Shown piece by piece: positions 1 through 13,600 of a stretch of DNA of 64,000 nt (position 1 is the first letter of the stretch; each line of letters starts with the position of its first letter). Position numbers and translations under genes: made by a program. This DNA comes from Tachypleus tridentatus (Eukaryota; Arthropoda; Merostomata; Xiphosura; Limulidae): the NCBI RefSeq assembly GCF_004210375.1, contig NC_134829.1, forward strand, positions 23,452,034-23,516,033, written 5' to 3'. The notes under the pieces were generated by a model. It was given only the letters and a program-made list of their open reading frames with translations, made no database searches and was not told the origin of the DNA.

Positions 1-3000
1 AATTCCTGAATATGACACAAAAATTAGCTCTAAACTACTGATCCAGGAATTGACATCAGGAATTGAAAGTATGTCTATTGCATGCAATCAACTTCCCAAA
101 CTGTAAAATATGCTGAGACTTTTCAAATAACAATAACATTCTTGCAAGAAGAGACTCCTGAGAATAGCCAATGATAAAACCTGAACAATCCCACATACTA
201 TCACTGTGGCCCACAACAAAGATGGGGAAATTGAAGGAAATAACAATCTAAATCCTGCGTGAGGACCTATGTCAATTGGTTCACTCTAAATCCAACACCA
301 GGCCATGGGGTACCTACATCCATATGGTAGTAGGATAAGGGCTCCTATTTGAAGGTGTGAATTGTATTTTCAAAAGCTCAACTCTGTAGTTGTGTAAATG
401 ATATAAAGAGATCCAATCAACCAGACAGGTGATGGCTCAACTGTTCTGAAAACCATGCTTCATATATATTAGCAGAACACCACCACCATACTCTTGACTG
501 AATGGTTATAGTCATTTATTTGTGGAATTCATTCAGGATGTTGCCTCCATGATCAACCACTTCAACAGCTTGGAATTGGAAAGTGGTAAGGACAACTATA
601 TTCCACTAAAAGAAAGAAGGATGAATATATAATAGTCCAGAAGAATGTCACCACTTGAGATAATGCAATGGATGATCACAAAACCCTATTCTGAAAAGCA
701 GACCATACAGATGTATTTAATTAATGCATGGCAGGTATGGGCAGCTATCCCCTTCTGCTTTACCCATGCAGTCCATGGGTGGTACAGTCTGGAATGGGAA
801 TGATTATTAAGCAAAAACATTGGAAGGTTATTCATCTTCAAGCAATTTCACCAGTAAGGATTGCAAAGCCATGGAAGAGAGTGAAATTCAACATGGCTGC
901 ATGGTACATATTTCAATTCAAGGATATCTGATCAGGCAACACTTACCATGAAAAGGAATCCAGATATTGAATAATAAAGCAAGGGCCCCTTAAAGGAAAG
1001 AAATAAGGAACAGAAACTTACCAAGTTAGAGTCACAATGAAGTATAAAAAATGGTCACAGGTGGTAGACATGAGATGGCATATTAGGTGTTGTCCATATG
1101 TCCGAACATAGGAGCTCCCCAATGACTGTTGAAGACAAGATACCAGGGAAAAGGAAAGGATGTAGAATCTGATGAGAAGAGATGTGGAACAAAATCCAGT
1201 AGGACAATGATAAACAAGAGTAAGCCAGTTGGATCCAAAACTGAACACAACTGGTTAAGGCAGAAATAGAAAGATCTTGACTCTAGAAAAATTGCCTAGA
1301 AATAAAGAAGCAAGAGTGGGTACCATGACAAGATGCCATACAGACAGTAGAACAACAAAGGAGTCAAGTTGAATCAGGACAAGGGTTAAGATGGGAAATG
1401 AGAGAAAGGGAATTAGACAAAAGGAAGAGTTATCTCCCATACCCACTAATGTATTAAATAAAAAGGAAAAATCCAGATAAAGAAAAAGAGAGAAAGTGAG
1501 AAAAAATTACAAGAAACATCATGGAAAATAAATATGACCTCCAATCCACAAAGGCATAGATGAAAAGGAATTACATTTGAAAGAAAGGAGAAAATGGAGC
1601 ATAAGGAAGTGATGCAAACAAAGATAAAGTAAGGGAATAAAATATCATATGAATATCCCAGATTGGAAATTATGGTGAGGAAAAACTATGTGGTTTCAGG
1701 AAAAAATGAAAGTATGGAACAAGGCTGCCTGATAACTCAAGATTGAGGAGACTGAAAGCCCATGGTTGAAAAACCAGGGAAAACCTCTGCCACTGAAGAC
1801 AGAGGGATTTGATCTGCAGAAAATCCTTGACATGTAGATTAACTGCAGAATACTTTCCATTTACACAACTAAACTCCCACTGAAGAAAGTATATGGAATA
1901 AGCTATAGAAAAGGTATCTGTAGGTATAAACCTAATCTCCTCACCAAGGACTGAATGAAAACAAAGTTTGGAGACTAAAGATGTGGATACCCTGATGAAA
2001 TACCATTGAATGAAGTGGACAAAGAAGGGCAGGAGACAAATATAAAGACAGTGTAGATAAAAGATGAAGTTGGAGAAGTTGAAGAAACCATGGATGAACT
2101 GGCTGTTAAAGAGCATTTAGAAGTGGCTAACAAAAAATGGTAGAGACGAGGGAAATCATCCATGGAAGTAAGAGGATGAGGAGATGAACATACAGGAACC
2201 TGTTGGGCCAATGTTGAAGGCATCAACAGCCCTAGCTAAAGATGAGGTACTGAATACTGAGGTAGTGGAAAGTTAAAAAAATGTAGTTATGGGATTTATG
2301 TGAGGAGAAACCCATGGAAGACAAAGCCACCAGAAAACAAGAGACCACTCTGATAGATGGAATGTGTCAGGATGAGAAAAATAAGTTGTGATCTAAATGA
2401 GAGTACCCGAAACATGACACACAAGTATATGAATACTGTGCAATGAGGGCCAAAAGAACAGATCTAATACACTGAATGAAAGGAAGTGCAAACAGGTACC
2501 ACCCACAAGAGTAACACCACCAAAAAGTGACAAAAGAAGACAAGGAACATACCATAAAACCCTATCAATAATGGAAGGGAAAACAAGCAACAGTGTCCCA
2601 CTCCATACTAATCCAAAAGTAAAGAAGCCATGTGAAGAGAGAACGAACTAAAGATGGCAAAAAACTCCAACATGGAGGAAAAAAAGAAGAAGTATTCCTG
2701 AACACACCTGAAATGTAAACAGAACACCTAATAAAAGGGAAATGTGAAATATTATAGGTATGAGTGACAATACGGGAAAAAATGACAGAAGAAATCTGTC
2801 TGAATTTAAACTAAGGTAAAATTGAAAGCCCTTAGAGGGTAAGGCTTGTAAGTACCCAAAAGCAAAAAAGACAAAAGGAACAGCACAGAAGACATGGAGA
2901 TAATAATATCTGACAAAATTATCTGAAAATATGTAAAAGAGGTCTAGCAATATGACAATCAAAGTATGGAAGACATTCTATGAGAAGGTCAGGGAGAAAT

Positions 3001-3100
3001 AACAATTTGTTACCAAGAAAATCCAGTAAGAAGGAATGTAACATTTAGAATGTTGGAAAATTGAGTTCAGTTGTTAGATGGGGAAGATGAGTACTTGTGG
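1..3100. repeat. Old unclassified repetitive DNA, purine-rich on the plus strand
   Basis: This stretch is strikingly rich in A and G on the plus strand and less AT-rich than the DNA that follows it at 3.4 kb. The long open frames on the minus strand (for example 1670-2116) are what a purine-rich strand produces by chance, and I recognise no domain in them. The texture resembles the 5' part of the degenerate DIRS-like element at 14.4-15.6 kb, so a decayed retroelement in minus orientation is possible, but I found no catalytic motif to prove it. Confidence 0.35.
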
Positions 3101-3159
3101 AAGCAGATGTGACAGACCCCATCTCTCAAGGCTCAACACGTTAATTTAAATTATTGGTA

Positions 3160-3345
3160 TGAAGAATAAATTATAAGCAAAACAAAATTAACAGTTAGAA
3201 GTATAAAGTAGAAATTAAACAAAAGTAACTGTAAAAGAATATAAAGAAAAACAAAATGAACTAATTAACATAGCAAAAAATGGGAAGAAAATGGCATAAG
3301 AAATGCATCTCTTTGTGATGTTGACTTGAAAAGAAAAACCTGGAA
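3160..3345 (+). repeat. Diverged repeat, copy 1 (partner at 5010-5210)
   Basis: Segments such as 'ataaagtagaaattaaac' and 'aagtaactgtaaaag', followed by 'gggaagaaaatgg', recur in the same order at 5060-5155 with substitutions and small indels. The two copies lie in direct orientation about 1.85 kb apart. The element is not identified. Confidence 0.55.
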
Positions 3346-3419
3346 CCATATTAACTATAAAGCTGTCCATAAAGCTATAGAAAATAATTAACCATTTTCA
3401 GATGGGGTTAAATGGCATG

Positions 3420-4980
3420 CCATCATGTTTGGTGACAAGCATTCAAACTTTTATTGAACTCGATTTTATGTATTTATATCATTAAGTTTGTTATCAAACT
3501 ACAGATTAAAAATTCATATTTTTATAATACACATTATTTAATTTCTTAATTTAAAAGTAAATATTAAAGAAAACACCTAAACATTTTTTTGCATTATGTG
3601 GTATGTGAATCCAGCATTGGTTCAAATTAGACGTTTTTGATGTCAAAATACAAAGTTTATAATTTTCTATGAATTAGGAACTCAAATTACCAATAATGTT
3701 AAGTTAGAAAATAAAATAAAAACATTTTACATTTTCTCTTTGCTGAGCTATTTCCATATTTAATGAATCAAACACTCATCTCTTTCCATTTTTGGAAATG
3801 GTCTCTTATATATACACTTATTCACATATATGATGTAAATAACCAATTGAATGCTCACAACGTTCCTCTAGTGGCTTTCTCAGCCATTTTAAAATATAAT
3901 ATCATCCTCTCTTTCTTTGAGACAAAAACTTCATCTTGGCAAGTTGAGTCTTTGACCTGTTTGAAACTTCATATTTTTTAAAGACCCAAATACAGCTTAG
4001 TTATAAAGTTTCTGATAAATTATAACAGATTTCTAAGGTACAGATATAGTAATTTACTATTTTTTGACTATGCAATTGTATAAATAAAATTATTTCATTT
4101 CACATCCTCCATATGCAAAACTTCTTTACGTTTAGCAAGTTTTGACAAACAGCAACTGAGTACAAAAGTTTTAACTTAAATCGTTTGCTTTACTTCTTTA
4201 TTTACTGTTCTATGTTTTAAGAAAAATAAATTTAAGAATTTGTTTATAAGTACTTATAATCTATGTACGTATATAATATATAATAGCTGAAATGTGACTG
4301 TATATTACAAAATACTAGTCCACTAAAACACAGCCAAGACAGGTTACCTTGTAAGAACTAAGGGTCAGTTTTATATCATTGGATTAGATAACTTGGGTGT
4401 ACATGCACTGAATCACTGTAACTATTGTTGTGTTAGCCAGACACAACTAAAAGGTTAGTGCAATAAAAGAAATAAATATATAATGTTATACAATTTAAGT
4501 TATTTAGTCTAAATATTCATATTTTTGTGTTATAATCTGTAGTATTCTAGAACAAAAAAACAACAATACAATTTGTATTTATTTCCTTTTTTTATGGTGG
4601 TTACAAGATTGGACTAATTGTCATTACCTGTACAGAGGTTCATTAGTGAAAATAACAGATAAATTTTGTTTCTTAAGAAATGTTTGATAACTCTGGATAT
4701 TATAAGGAGTTCACATGAGAAAATTGAAAATTTTCTGTTGCATAACAGTACTTTTAATCTTAAAATGAAAATTACCTTGCATATTGGACAGGCAACATGC
4801 AAAAATGAAAAGGCATGAGAAAAACATTACATCACAAACCTTAAGACTTAATATGAAATACGATATTTTGTGTATGAAAACACTGTAATGTTCACTGATA
4901 ATCTGCCAAATTTCTTACGCATACACTTACTAATTCAAAAGTTATAGCAAGTAAACTATAATATATACAAAATGCTTACA
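3420..4980. other. AT-rich stretch without recognisable genes
   Basis: Only short chance frames are present (for example 3763-3981 plus and 4614-4802 minus). I see no splice-flanked coding block and no transposon motif. It is probably intronic or intergenic, since gene 1 on the minus strand must continue to the left of 10.5 kb. Confidence 0.5.
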
Positions 4981-5009
4981 ATGACCAAGCCCATACTGGA
5001 AAATGTAAT

Positions 5010-5210
5010 GGTAACAAGGAAGAATTATAAACTAAATGAAACAAATGGCAATAAATATAAAGTAGAGATGAAATTAAAGTAACTGTGAAAGGATAATCTA
5101 TGAAGAAAATCCAAACAAATTAGTCAACATATTAAAATGGAAAGAAAATGGTACATGAAATAGTTCAAATATGATGAAGTAGTGAAAAAAAAATAGAACT
5201 GAAGTTCACA
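5010..5210 (+). repeat. Diverged repeat, copy 2 (partner at 3160-3345)
   Basis: This is the second copy of the repeat at 3160. The shared order of blocks is 'ataaagtagagatgaaa', 'aagtaactgtgaaagg' and 'ggaaagaaaatgg'. Downstream, 5265-5420 and 5480-5640 also share 'acagttaaact' and 'ttaagcctaat' in order, which suggests an old array of related units. Confidence 0.5.
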
Positions 5211-5823
5211 TTAACTTGTCAGTAAAATGATAAGTAATACAGTAATGAAGTTTAATCAAACAAGATAGTGAACAGAATTAACCAGGAAACAAACTAGAAC
5301 TACAGTTAAACTGTAAAAAAAAAACAAAAAACGAATTAAGCCTAATCAAAGCATAAAGAACAAAGGAAAATGTAAGAACAAATAGAAAAATGAAACAGAA
5401 CACTAAATAGGCACAATATTGAAAAAGGTCTGTATGAGCCCCAGTTCAAGGGTTCCACCCAAACCAAGCAAAGAAAATTATTAACAAAATTAAATTGACA
5501 GGAAGATATAAAGGTAACAAAGTAACACAGTTAAACTAATAAAGAACATACCACGTTAAGCCTAATTGAATGGTATATAAGAAAAACAATGAAAACTATT
5601 CACAAATCACAACATAACTTAGTATTAACTAATCTAAATAAGGATATGTTATGGAAATCAAATAATTACAGACAATAATATTAACAATAAAATAATAAAA
5701 TGTCTTATCTCTCCAAAGTTGGCAGATTGCATGGCAAATGGTGGATCACAAAGCACAAGGCATAATCTGAGAAAGTCCAGATAGTAGATGATCAAACTCC
5801 TTACAAAAGAAGATGGAAACTGT

Positions 5824-6350
5824 TCATGGAGGAATGTGAACAAAAGACATTATAAACAAGTGAAAGTAACATATAACCTCAGCATTGGGAATGAAGACTA
5901 CATAATGAAAATGAAGATGCAAACACTTGAAATCTGGTGGTGGTAAAAGGCGATAAAGATTTCCACCTGCAAAAACATGGTTTGCAGGCAAGAACCAGAG
6001 AAAGAGGACATCCCTTTCATAGTCCATTTTTCTCAAGGACAAACACTGACGAAAACCCACATTGGTTTGCCGGCACCTGTGGCCAGTGAGGCAGCGCCAG
6101 TTAAGACATGACTCCCAAAGTGATAACATTAGCTTTTCTTTTGAAAGCAACTGAAATAAGCTAGGATAAATGAATGCAAATTTACTTCATAAAATCTGGA
6201 AGTTACAATAAATGAAGACCACTCCACAAGTATACTAACCACGAACGTGAAACAGTAAAGAATGACAAAAAGAAACAGTCCGAGTGCAAGCACTGCCAAA
6301 CCAGAAGTGACAGTTTGGTAGTTGTGCACAGAGGGAGACATCAGTTTATT
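5824..6350 (-). repeat. Less AT-rich unidentified block, possible decayed coding repeat
   Basis: The base composition is more balanced than its neighbours, and the minus strand is open for 108 codons (5824-6150) and 70 codons (6129-6341) in overlapping frames. The predicted peptide is cysteine- and tryptophan-containing, but I match it to no family. A decayed transposon or retroelement segment is the most economical reading. Confidence 0.3.
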
Positions 6351-6972
6351 ATGCTCCTATTGGTGTAAAGGTGGCACATGATGATTTACATGACAGAGCA
6401 GAAGGCTTGTGGCATGTGTAAATAAAATGTTTGCATGGAGGGGGCAGCAATGAACAGGAATAGCTAATCTTGTGAGAAAAAGGAAGTACCACAATGGAAA
6501 ATACAATGAATTTCAGGATGCCCTATGTCAGCATGCCCAGTGAAGATTCTAACAGGCTGAATTTGAAAAAACATCAACCAGACACAGTAGATGGTATTTT
6601 CTCCAAAAGAATTAGCTGGAACCAAGCTGAACAAATTCCTAGGTGTCAATATGGATTGCAATTCCTCAGGTTTTTATAGCATATAGGGAGATAATCAAAT
6701 ATTCCTACAAGGGACATTGTAGAAACAAAGTAATTGTGGATCATACACTTCTTTGAAAGCACATACGTAATGTTCAGCAGAAAGACAGAGAACATTGCAG
6801 ACACAAAGGTAACAAATAATATTAGAAACATTGTGGATGTCTGAGATCAAGAACTCTATAGAATAAACCTTTATTAGCATTTTTTTCATAAATCCAGATT
6901 GTATGTTGAAATGTATTGTTTGTTTGTTTATTAAATAAGTTTGGTTTATTCAATGTTTTTTGATATCTTTAT

Positions 6973-9282
6973 GCCTGAAACAGTGGTTCTTAACCTTGTT
7001 AAGTTTCGTACTTGCATTCACTGAAACCTTCATAATTGGAAAAATAAAATATGATTTTTTCAAATTCAAAACATAAGTAAATATTTTATTAGTGCACAAA
7101 ATGAACCTTGCATCAGTTACACACAATATCACTGTGTTCAAAGAACAAAACCAACAAAACATGAATTTCACACAAAAACATAACTCAATGAATACTTACT
7201 GCAAATCAATGTGACTTTTGCTGTTGCCTTTCAGAGACAAGTTCAGAAATACGCAGCTTCACCTTAACAAGTGCCACTCTCATATCATTTTTGCAACAAA
7301 GTCTGTTCCTTTTCTTCTTTTTTTTATGTCTGCCATCCTCAAAAAGGATTGCTCGCAAAGGTATGTTGTAACAAATGGTATGAGTATCTGAAGAGCTTTC
7401 TTAGCAATAAGAGGGTATGCTACGATTTGGTGACACCAAAATGTTAAGAGCGTTGTTGTTCTGAAAAGTTGCTGTTGAACCTGGCTCTGCTGAAGTTCAA
7501 TGATTTTGTTGAGGTATTCATCATTTACATCTGCTGTCGCAACACTAAACGTGAGCGGCTGTCTCACCCATACTGGACATGACTCTCTGGTGGGGAAGTA
7601 TCCGTCGAGAGACTTTGCAAGCTCATCTAAGTGCATGACAATTACTTGCTTCACTTCCCCAGGTACAGAAATGTCTCCGATTTCAGACACATCTTCGATC
7701 CTACTTACACAATCGTCCAGCAGGGAAAAGTTTGTGATGTTATCATTCTCTGTTTGTCGTTTCCATAATGGTAGCTTTTTTGAAAAGCCTTCAGGTTATC
7801 TTCTGCTTCGATGATGTTGACTCCACTGCCCTGCATTTGTTGATTGAGAGCATTGAAGATATTGGCCATGTACGCCAAAATGAGAATCAACTCAGATTTT
7901 TCGAAGCAATCTGCATGACAATGTTGGTGCTCTCACAAAAATAGGGCTAATTCCACACACATGGCAAAAACACGATTCAGTACCTTTCCCCGGGATAACC
8001 ACTGAACGTTAGAATGGTACAGAAGTACCTCAAATTTAGAGCCCATTACATTACACAGATCTGAAGATGCGGTGCTTCAGGGCACTATTTTGCACAAAGT
8101 TCACACATTCCACAACAATTTTTAATACTTCTGCCAGTTTTGAAGGCAAGGTTTTTGTTGCCAATGCATGTCTGTGCAGGACACAGTGCATTACAATGAT
8201 GTGTGGTGCATCAGCTTTCACCAGCGCACCAAAACCAGAGTTTCGTCCCAGCATGACTGGAGCTCTGTCTGAACAAACTGCAGAAACCATATCCCACAAA
8301 GATCGTTGACTCTGAAGAAGTCATCCACAAGTTTCTTCATGTCGGCTGCCTTAGTTGTTGTTGTAAGAGGCTTACAAAATAAAAAATCTTTTATCTCGTC
8401 ATTTTTCACATAGCGCATGAATACAACAAGCTGGCTTAGAATGGAAATGTCGGTGGTCTTGTCGAGTTGAAGACTGAATTTTGCTGGGCTTGAAATCAGG
8501 TCTGCAACTACTTGAGCCAAAATGTCATCGCTCATGTCATCTATTCTGCTGCTGATGGTGTCATTTGAAAGAGGAATTTGGGATAACTTATTTTCAGCAG
8601 CTTTTCCCAGCATGATATTCACCATCTTCAACGTAGCTGGTTTTACGAGTGCTTCACCAATGGTGTGTGGTTTGCCCTGCTTTGCGATCAAGTACACAAC
8701 TTCGTACGATGTTGTGAGGATCGGTTTGTCGATGAGTACAAAGCAGAGAACAGACGAAGTAGTCTTTTCATCGAACCTGGCTCTCTTTACCTTCAATTCA
8801 GCAAGTGTTGTGTTCTTGTATTTCCCATCTCCATGCAGCTTTAGGGAGTGATCTCTTAGTTTTGCCAGTGCTAGACTAGAATTGCTCAACTTGGCATTGC
8901 AAATCATGCATTGAGGATGCTGACTCCCATCATGTTCCATTATACACGTGAATCCATACTGTACGTATTCGCCCAACCACTTTCTGTTTTTGCTCGACAA
9001 AGTTAGTATGAAGGGACTGAAAGTTTAGGAAAAAACAACACAAATGACGCACGATTACTACAGTCACAAGTCGACTGCTAATCGCACAAAGTTCCCTGCA
9101 GCACAGATTAGCCAAATGATGTGACGTGATCAGCTGCAGCCAATGATGACCAAGTAGAGCATGACATCATGAATCATATGAGTGGGGTGAACGGAACAGA
9201 GACAGACACAGTGTGTGTGTCTTGACCTCTGCCGAACCCCTGGGGTTCGATTGAACCCAGGTAAAGAACCATTGGCCTAAAA
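6973..9282 (-). mobile_element. hAT-superfamily DNA transposon with TIRs and 8-bp target duplication
   Basis: The element proper is 6981-9274. Its left end reads CAGTGGTTCTTAACCTTGTT and the right end, read from the minus strand, CAATGGTTCTTTACCTGGG, which form imperfect terminal inverted repeats of the hAT/Charlie kind. It is flanked by GCCTGAAA at 6973-6980 and GCCTAAAA at 9275-9282, an 8-bp target duplication with one mismatch, the length expected for hAT. Between the ends lies a broken transposase on the minus strand. The 2.3-kb length fits a nearly full-length autonomous copy that has died by point mutation and frameshift. Confidence 0.85.
7280..9000 (-). pseudogene. hAT transposase remnant (BED finger to hATC domain), frameshifted
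   Basis: The reading frame starts at ATG 9000. The first 235 or so codons carry a BED-type zinc finger near residue 30 (CMIC, then H and H about 20-25 residues later) and the block 'FSLQLDKTTDIS' typical of ZBED/SCAND3-like hAT transposases. The frame breaks near 8300; it resumes in another frame at 8299-8051 (VCSDRAPVMLGRNSGF), again at 7890-7705, and ends in 7690-7280 with 'ILIPFVTTYLCEQSFLRMA', the C-terminal hAT dimerisation domain. At least three frame changes show it is not functional. It would have cut and pasted its own element; here it is a fossil. Open frames on the plus strand across it are antisense shadows. Confidence 0.85.
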
Positions 9283-9310
9283 AGAAGGAATATACCTGGA
9301 CTGGCCAATT

Positions 9311-9530
9311 TTGTTTGTATGTTTGTTTTGAATTTTCAAGCAAAGCTATGTGAAGGCTACCTGAGCTAGCCATCCCCAATTTACCAGTGTAAAACTAGAG
9401 GGAAAGCACTATTCATTACCATCCACTAGGCTACTCTTTTACCAATAAATATTGGGATTGATCATCACATCATAACACTCTCACAGGTGAAAGAGCAGTC
9501 GCCCTAATCACTTGGCTATGCCAGACCGTC
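9311..9530 (-). repeat. SINE1 copy (tRNA-derived), minus, internally shortened
   Basis: The 3' tail starts with 'tttgtttgtatgtttg', followed by the conserved body 'aaagctatgtgaaggctacc', and it ends in the tRNA-like head 'cttggctatgccagacc'. The tRNA B-box part is missing, so this copy has an internal deletion. It sits 30 bp outside the hAT right end. Confidence 0.7.
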
Positions 9531-9936
9531 ACCAAAAGTAAACTTGAAAATATAATAATCCATGCTGCAGAGATCTAATACATGCTTTGATTGGACACAC
9601 TCTCTACTGTGGCTTGCAGTTTTGCTTATTCATGGCTACAGTTAGCAAACTAAAGAAATACAGTTAGACCTCTTGTAATGGTGATGTGCATATATTATTT
9701 TATGGGTTTTTAAAGTCTCTCCTAAGTTAATTTACATGTGTGAATAATTTTCGGTATTTCTTCCAATTTGTTAGTTCACATCATACAGCGGACCAACAGT
9801 TTTATCTTCCTTTCATCAAAGGTAAAATCAAAAATATAACCTGTAATGTAGAGCTTTAACATATTTTTTGGTTGGTTGCACTCTGTACCATGGGTTTCAG
9901 TTTCAACTAGCCAACGCTCAACATCGTTTAAATACC

Positions 9937-10212
9937 TTGTTTGTTTTTCAAATTTCATGAAAAGTTACACAAGGGTTATCTGCACTAACCATTCCTAATT
10001 TAGCAGTGTAAAACTAGAGTGAAGGCAGCTTGTCATCACCACCTACTGCCAACTCTTGAGCTACTCTTTTACCAACAAATAGTGAGATTGACCGTCACAT
10101 TATAATATCCCCACGGCTGAAAGGGTGAGCATATTTGGTGCAACGGGCATTAGAACCTGGCACCTTCAAATTACAAATCAAGTGCCTTAACCACCTGGCC
10201 ATGCAGGGCTGT
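9937..10212 (-). repeat. SINE1 copy, minus, full-length
   Basis: All parts of the family are present in order on the minus strand: tRNA-like head (plus-strand 'ccttaaccacctggccatg'), middle body ('gcagtgtaaaactagag' region) and T-rich tail. It is more diverged than the copies at 57-61 kb. Confidence 0.75.
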
Positions 10213-10513
10213 GGTTTAAATGTACTTAATATAGAGAAAATAGGTGTACTGAGTGATGGTTATCCAAAACAGATATGAATGCATAGCTTTACTTCTCCAA
10301 GAAAGATTAACTGGCCTTTACTTTTATCATTCACAATAAACATAAAAAATTTTCCTTACCATCAATAACTGATATGAATGTGTAATTTACTTATTTAGAA
10401 TAGACAAGAACATGATATTCCTTAAGTAAAAATTAAATTTAAAAAAAGCATGATAAAACTCCCACATGCTTGAATGTAATCAATATTTTCATAAACAAAT
10501 AAATGGCAATTAC

Positions 10514-10624
10514 CACTTTCAGAGCCCTCTTCTTTATAACCATCATCTTCAAGTTTGAGGTTTGAATCATTTCTATTGTCCTCTTTATGTTTTTTCTCTA
10601 GTTTTGCAATTTTCTTTCTTTTCT
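10514..10624 (-). CDS. Gene 1, coding exon 3
   Basis: The acceptor is a tttccaacag-type site just above 10624, and the donor (minus strand) reads GTG|GTAATT at 10514. The leftover A of exon 2 plus the first two bases here makes a lysine codon, and 36 further codons run without a stop. The last base is left over for an exon not found in the window. Confidence 0.65.
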
Positions 10625-13600
10625 CTGTTGGAAAACAATGATACATTATTAACTTATAAAAAAAAAGAGAACTACATAAGCATAAAACTATCAATTAGTA
10701 AACTAATGCAAGTAATCTGTCAGATTTTCTTAAACCTGAAAACTTAGGAGTTGTTCTAGAAATCTTTCTTTTTCTAAATATATTTATTGTTTCAACTGTT
10801 CCTCTGAGATTTTAATAATTAAAATGACATACTCAAGAGAGACGAAGTTCCCAACACACACAGTAAAAGAGGCAAGTTAGGCTTGAGATCTAAGTAACAA
10901 ACAGATAATGCAGTAGTAAATGTAAACTGTAGACTTATTTCTCGCAACATATTTTTTTGATACAGTTAGGTAAAACAGTTAAACTTCACAGCCAAATATT
11001 AAATGATGTTCACACAGTTTACTGAATTTAAAACTGTAGATTAAAATAATCATATCACTATCGAAAAAAACAAGTAAAAGAAACTTGGGTTTTATTTCTT
11101 CTTTTGTACATACTGGATAGACAGAATATTACCTCATTACATCTCATTCCACATGCCCTTAGGCATGCTATGAGTGCACCTTCTGTCTACCTGGGTATAA
11201 ACAAAAAATTCATTTATTTTGGGATAAATTCAACACTTATACTAATGTTACTTAAGACTATATGCAATATATTTATTACCATTTAAAAATCTTTATTATG
11301 TAAATAAATGATATGAATAACAAATTAAGTCATCATACAAAAATGATGTGAGAAGCTTATAATGGATTTAACTCAAAAAAATCTATCTGAATGGGATCAG
11401 GTTTTGCAAATGTGTTTTTATGTACTGAGAAGTCTGGAACAATAAACATTTGATTTTGATATTTGGACAAAGAATATTAAAATTTCCTTACTTAAAAATG
11501 TTTTGTTTAGAAAAATTAGTCACCTTTCCTCTCAATAACAGGCAGGCAGTAGTTAGCTTGATCCAGCTTCCACTGGGCCACACGGATCTGATAATATTGA
11601 CCACAGCCAGTCTCTCTCAAAATTATAGGAAAATTATTACTGCCTTATGGATTGTTGTGAACTCTCCATAAAATGTGGAAGAACAGTAAAGGGGAGCAAA
11701 CTGAGAGATCAATAACAGTAAAGGACTGACTAGGTGCAAGAAAATAAGTATAAGAACCAGTATTGGAAAGAAAAGGATTGTGATCAGAGAGCATACGCTC
11801 TATGGAGTGACCCTTCCCATCAATATCAGTACATTTCCACAGGGGATTATGTCCATTAAAGTCCCCCAGGATTAAAAAGGGAGATGGCAACTGTTCAATG
11901 AGAGAATCAAGGTCTGATTGATCATATGTCTCTCCAGGTGACAGGTAGAGAGAACAAACAGTGATGGTATGACCCAAGAAAACATGGATGGCTACTGCCT
12001 CCAAGGGTGTGTCGAGTGGCAAAGACAGGGTGGGCACGTGTTGATCAACCAACAGTGCCACCCCTCCATGTACTCGACCATCACACAACCTGTCATTTCT
12101 GTACAAAGAAAACTGATGAAAGTGACTGTATTGGTAGGTTTCAGAAATGTTTCCTGCAAGGAAACATACAGGATGGTAGGAAACAATCAGTGCTTTGATG
12201 TCATCCAAATTAAATGTAAACCTCGACAGTTCCATTGTATCAAGGTGGCCATTTTTATTTATGTGGAGGTGAATTGGGTGGAGAGAGCCCTTCTGTTTTC
12301 GACCACTTCTTTTTTCTTTATTTGAGGGAGATCTGCGAGCCTCCATGGATACTGCTCTGGGTTGATTGGGCAAATCTTTGTCGTTCGAAGAGGATTACAG
12401 CAACTGAGGACATGAAAGAATGATCATTTTGCATCTTGGAGTGGGAGAAAAAGATGTACCTGAGGAAATGCCCATACCCAGAACCAAAGGAAGTGGATCT
12501 TGGGGTTTGCTAAAGTGAATGTTACAGACAGAGATGGGTGTTGACATTGATTCATCAACTTTTTTAACAATGGAGGTCAAAAGACTTTTCATATAGTTTG
12601 AAATTAGTCTTTTGGAGGCATAGAAAGATCCGTCTGCATTCCTACCATAGTAGTGCTCATTACAGTGGCAAGGACTCACGACAGGATGTCTTCAAATGAC
12701 TGAACCGCTGACACTGGAAACATCCAAGAGGGTTTGAAATGTATGGCCATACCTTGTAATTGAGATAAACTGCCTTGATGGTGGCAGGCAGATGCAGTGA
12801 TGTAAGTGTTAAAATGAGGACACTGGTCGGCATCATAATTCCATCTTTGAGAGTGGAGATACGCCTCACTGCAGAAACTCCTTAGGTGGAAAAACAAGCA
12901 AAAATCTGACTCAGGAATGTTCTTCAAACCCCTCTCAATAATAACTCCTCATCACAAATTCAAAGTAGTGTGACGCATAACCTTAATGGGTATATTCTCA
13001 ATCGCCTTTGAATGTAAGAAGAATTCACTGTGTTGAGATGTAGATGTTTCCACCAATATGTCACCAAAATTAAAGCTTCTTTACTGACTTTGGAGAGCCA
13101 GCAAGTTCCTCTAGTCCCTTCTAAATAAAAAAAGAAGACATTTGCCCTAAAGGTTTATCTGAAAGAGAATGTAGTATAAGAAAATGAAGTACAACAGTTG
13201 TTACAGATGTTAAAGATTGCTGCTCAAAATCTTCAATACATGGTCCATAGGACTGTTTTTTCACTATTTTATTTAAGTTTTTATTTGGAGGATCCATAAT
13301 AAAAAAAGAATGTTTCGGCACCCACTGATCCCACCCACCACGGAGTCCTATGAGGGGATATACTACAATGCCAAACAAGGATACTGCAGTAATCCCAGGG
13401 TTTTGTGAGAAATATACCCAAACACCAGCATCAGATATAACATCCACAACACTGCTGAGAACGTCCAACACTGGTACTTGGTTGACTCTAGCCCAAGTGG
13501 ACCAGCCAATTGACCCTAGGAGGGCCACCCCATGGCTGCCTGTCTACAGGAATTCAAGGCCAAAGTGGTGTGTTAGGGTCAGACCCCTTAACCACCAGGA

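Noticed and set aside
1670-2226. Long overlapping minus-strand frames
   Set aside because: They come from a purine-rich plus strand, lack any domain and overlap in several frames at once.
7500-7814. Plus-strand frame of 104 codons
   Set aside because: Antisense shadow of the hAT transposase remnant; the same holds for 8067-8309 and 8522-8851.
11969-12325. Plus-strand frames across the LINE endonuclease
   Set aside because: Shadows of the minus-strand ORF2 remnant.
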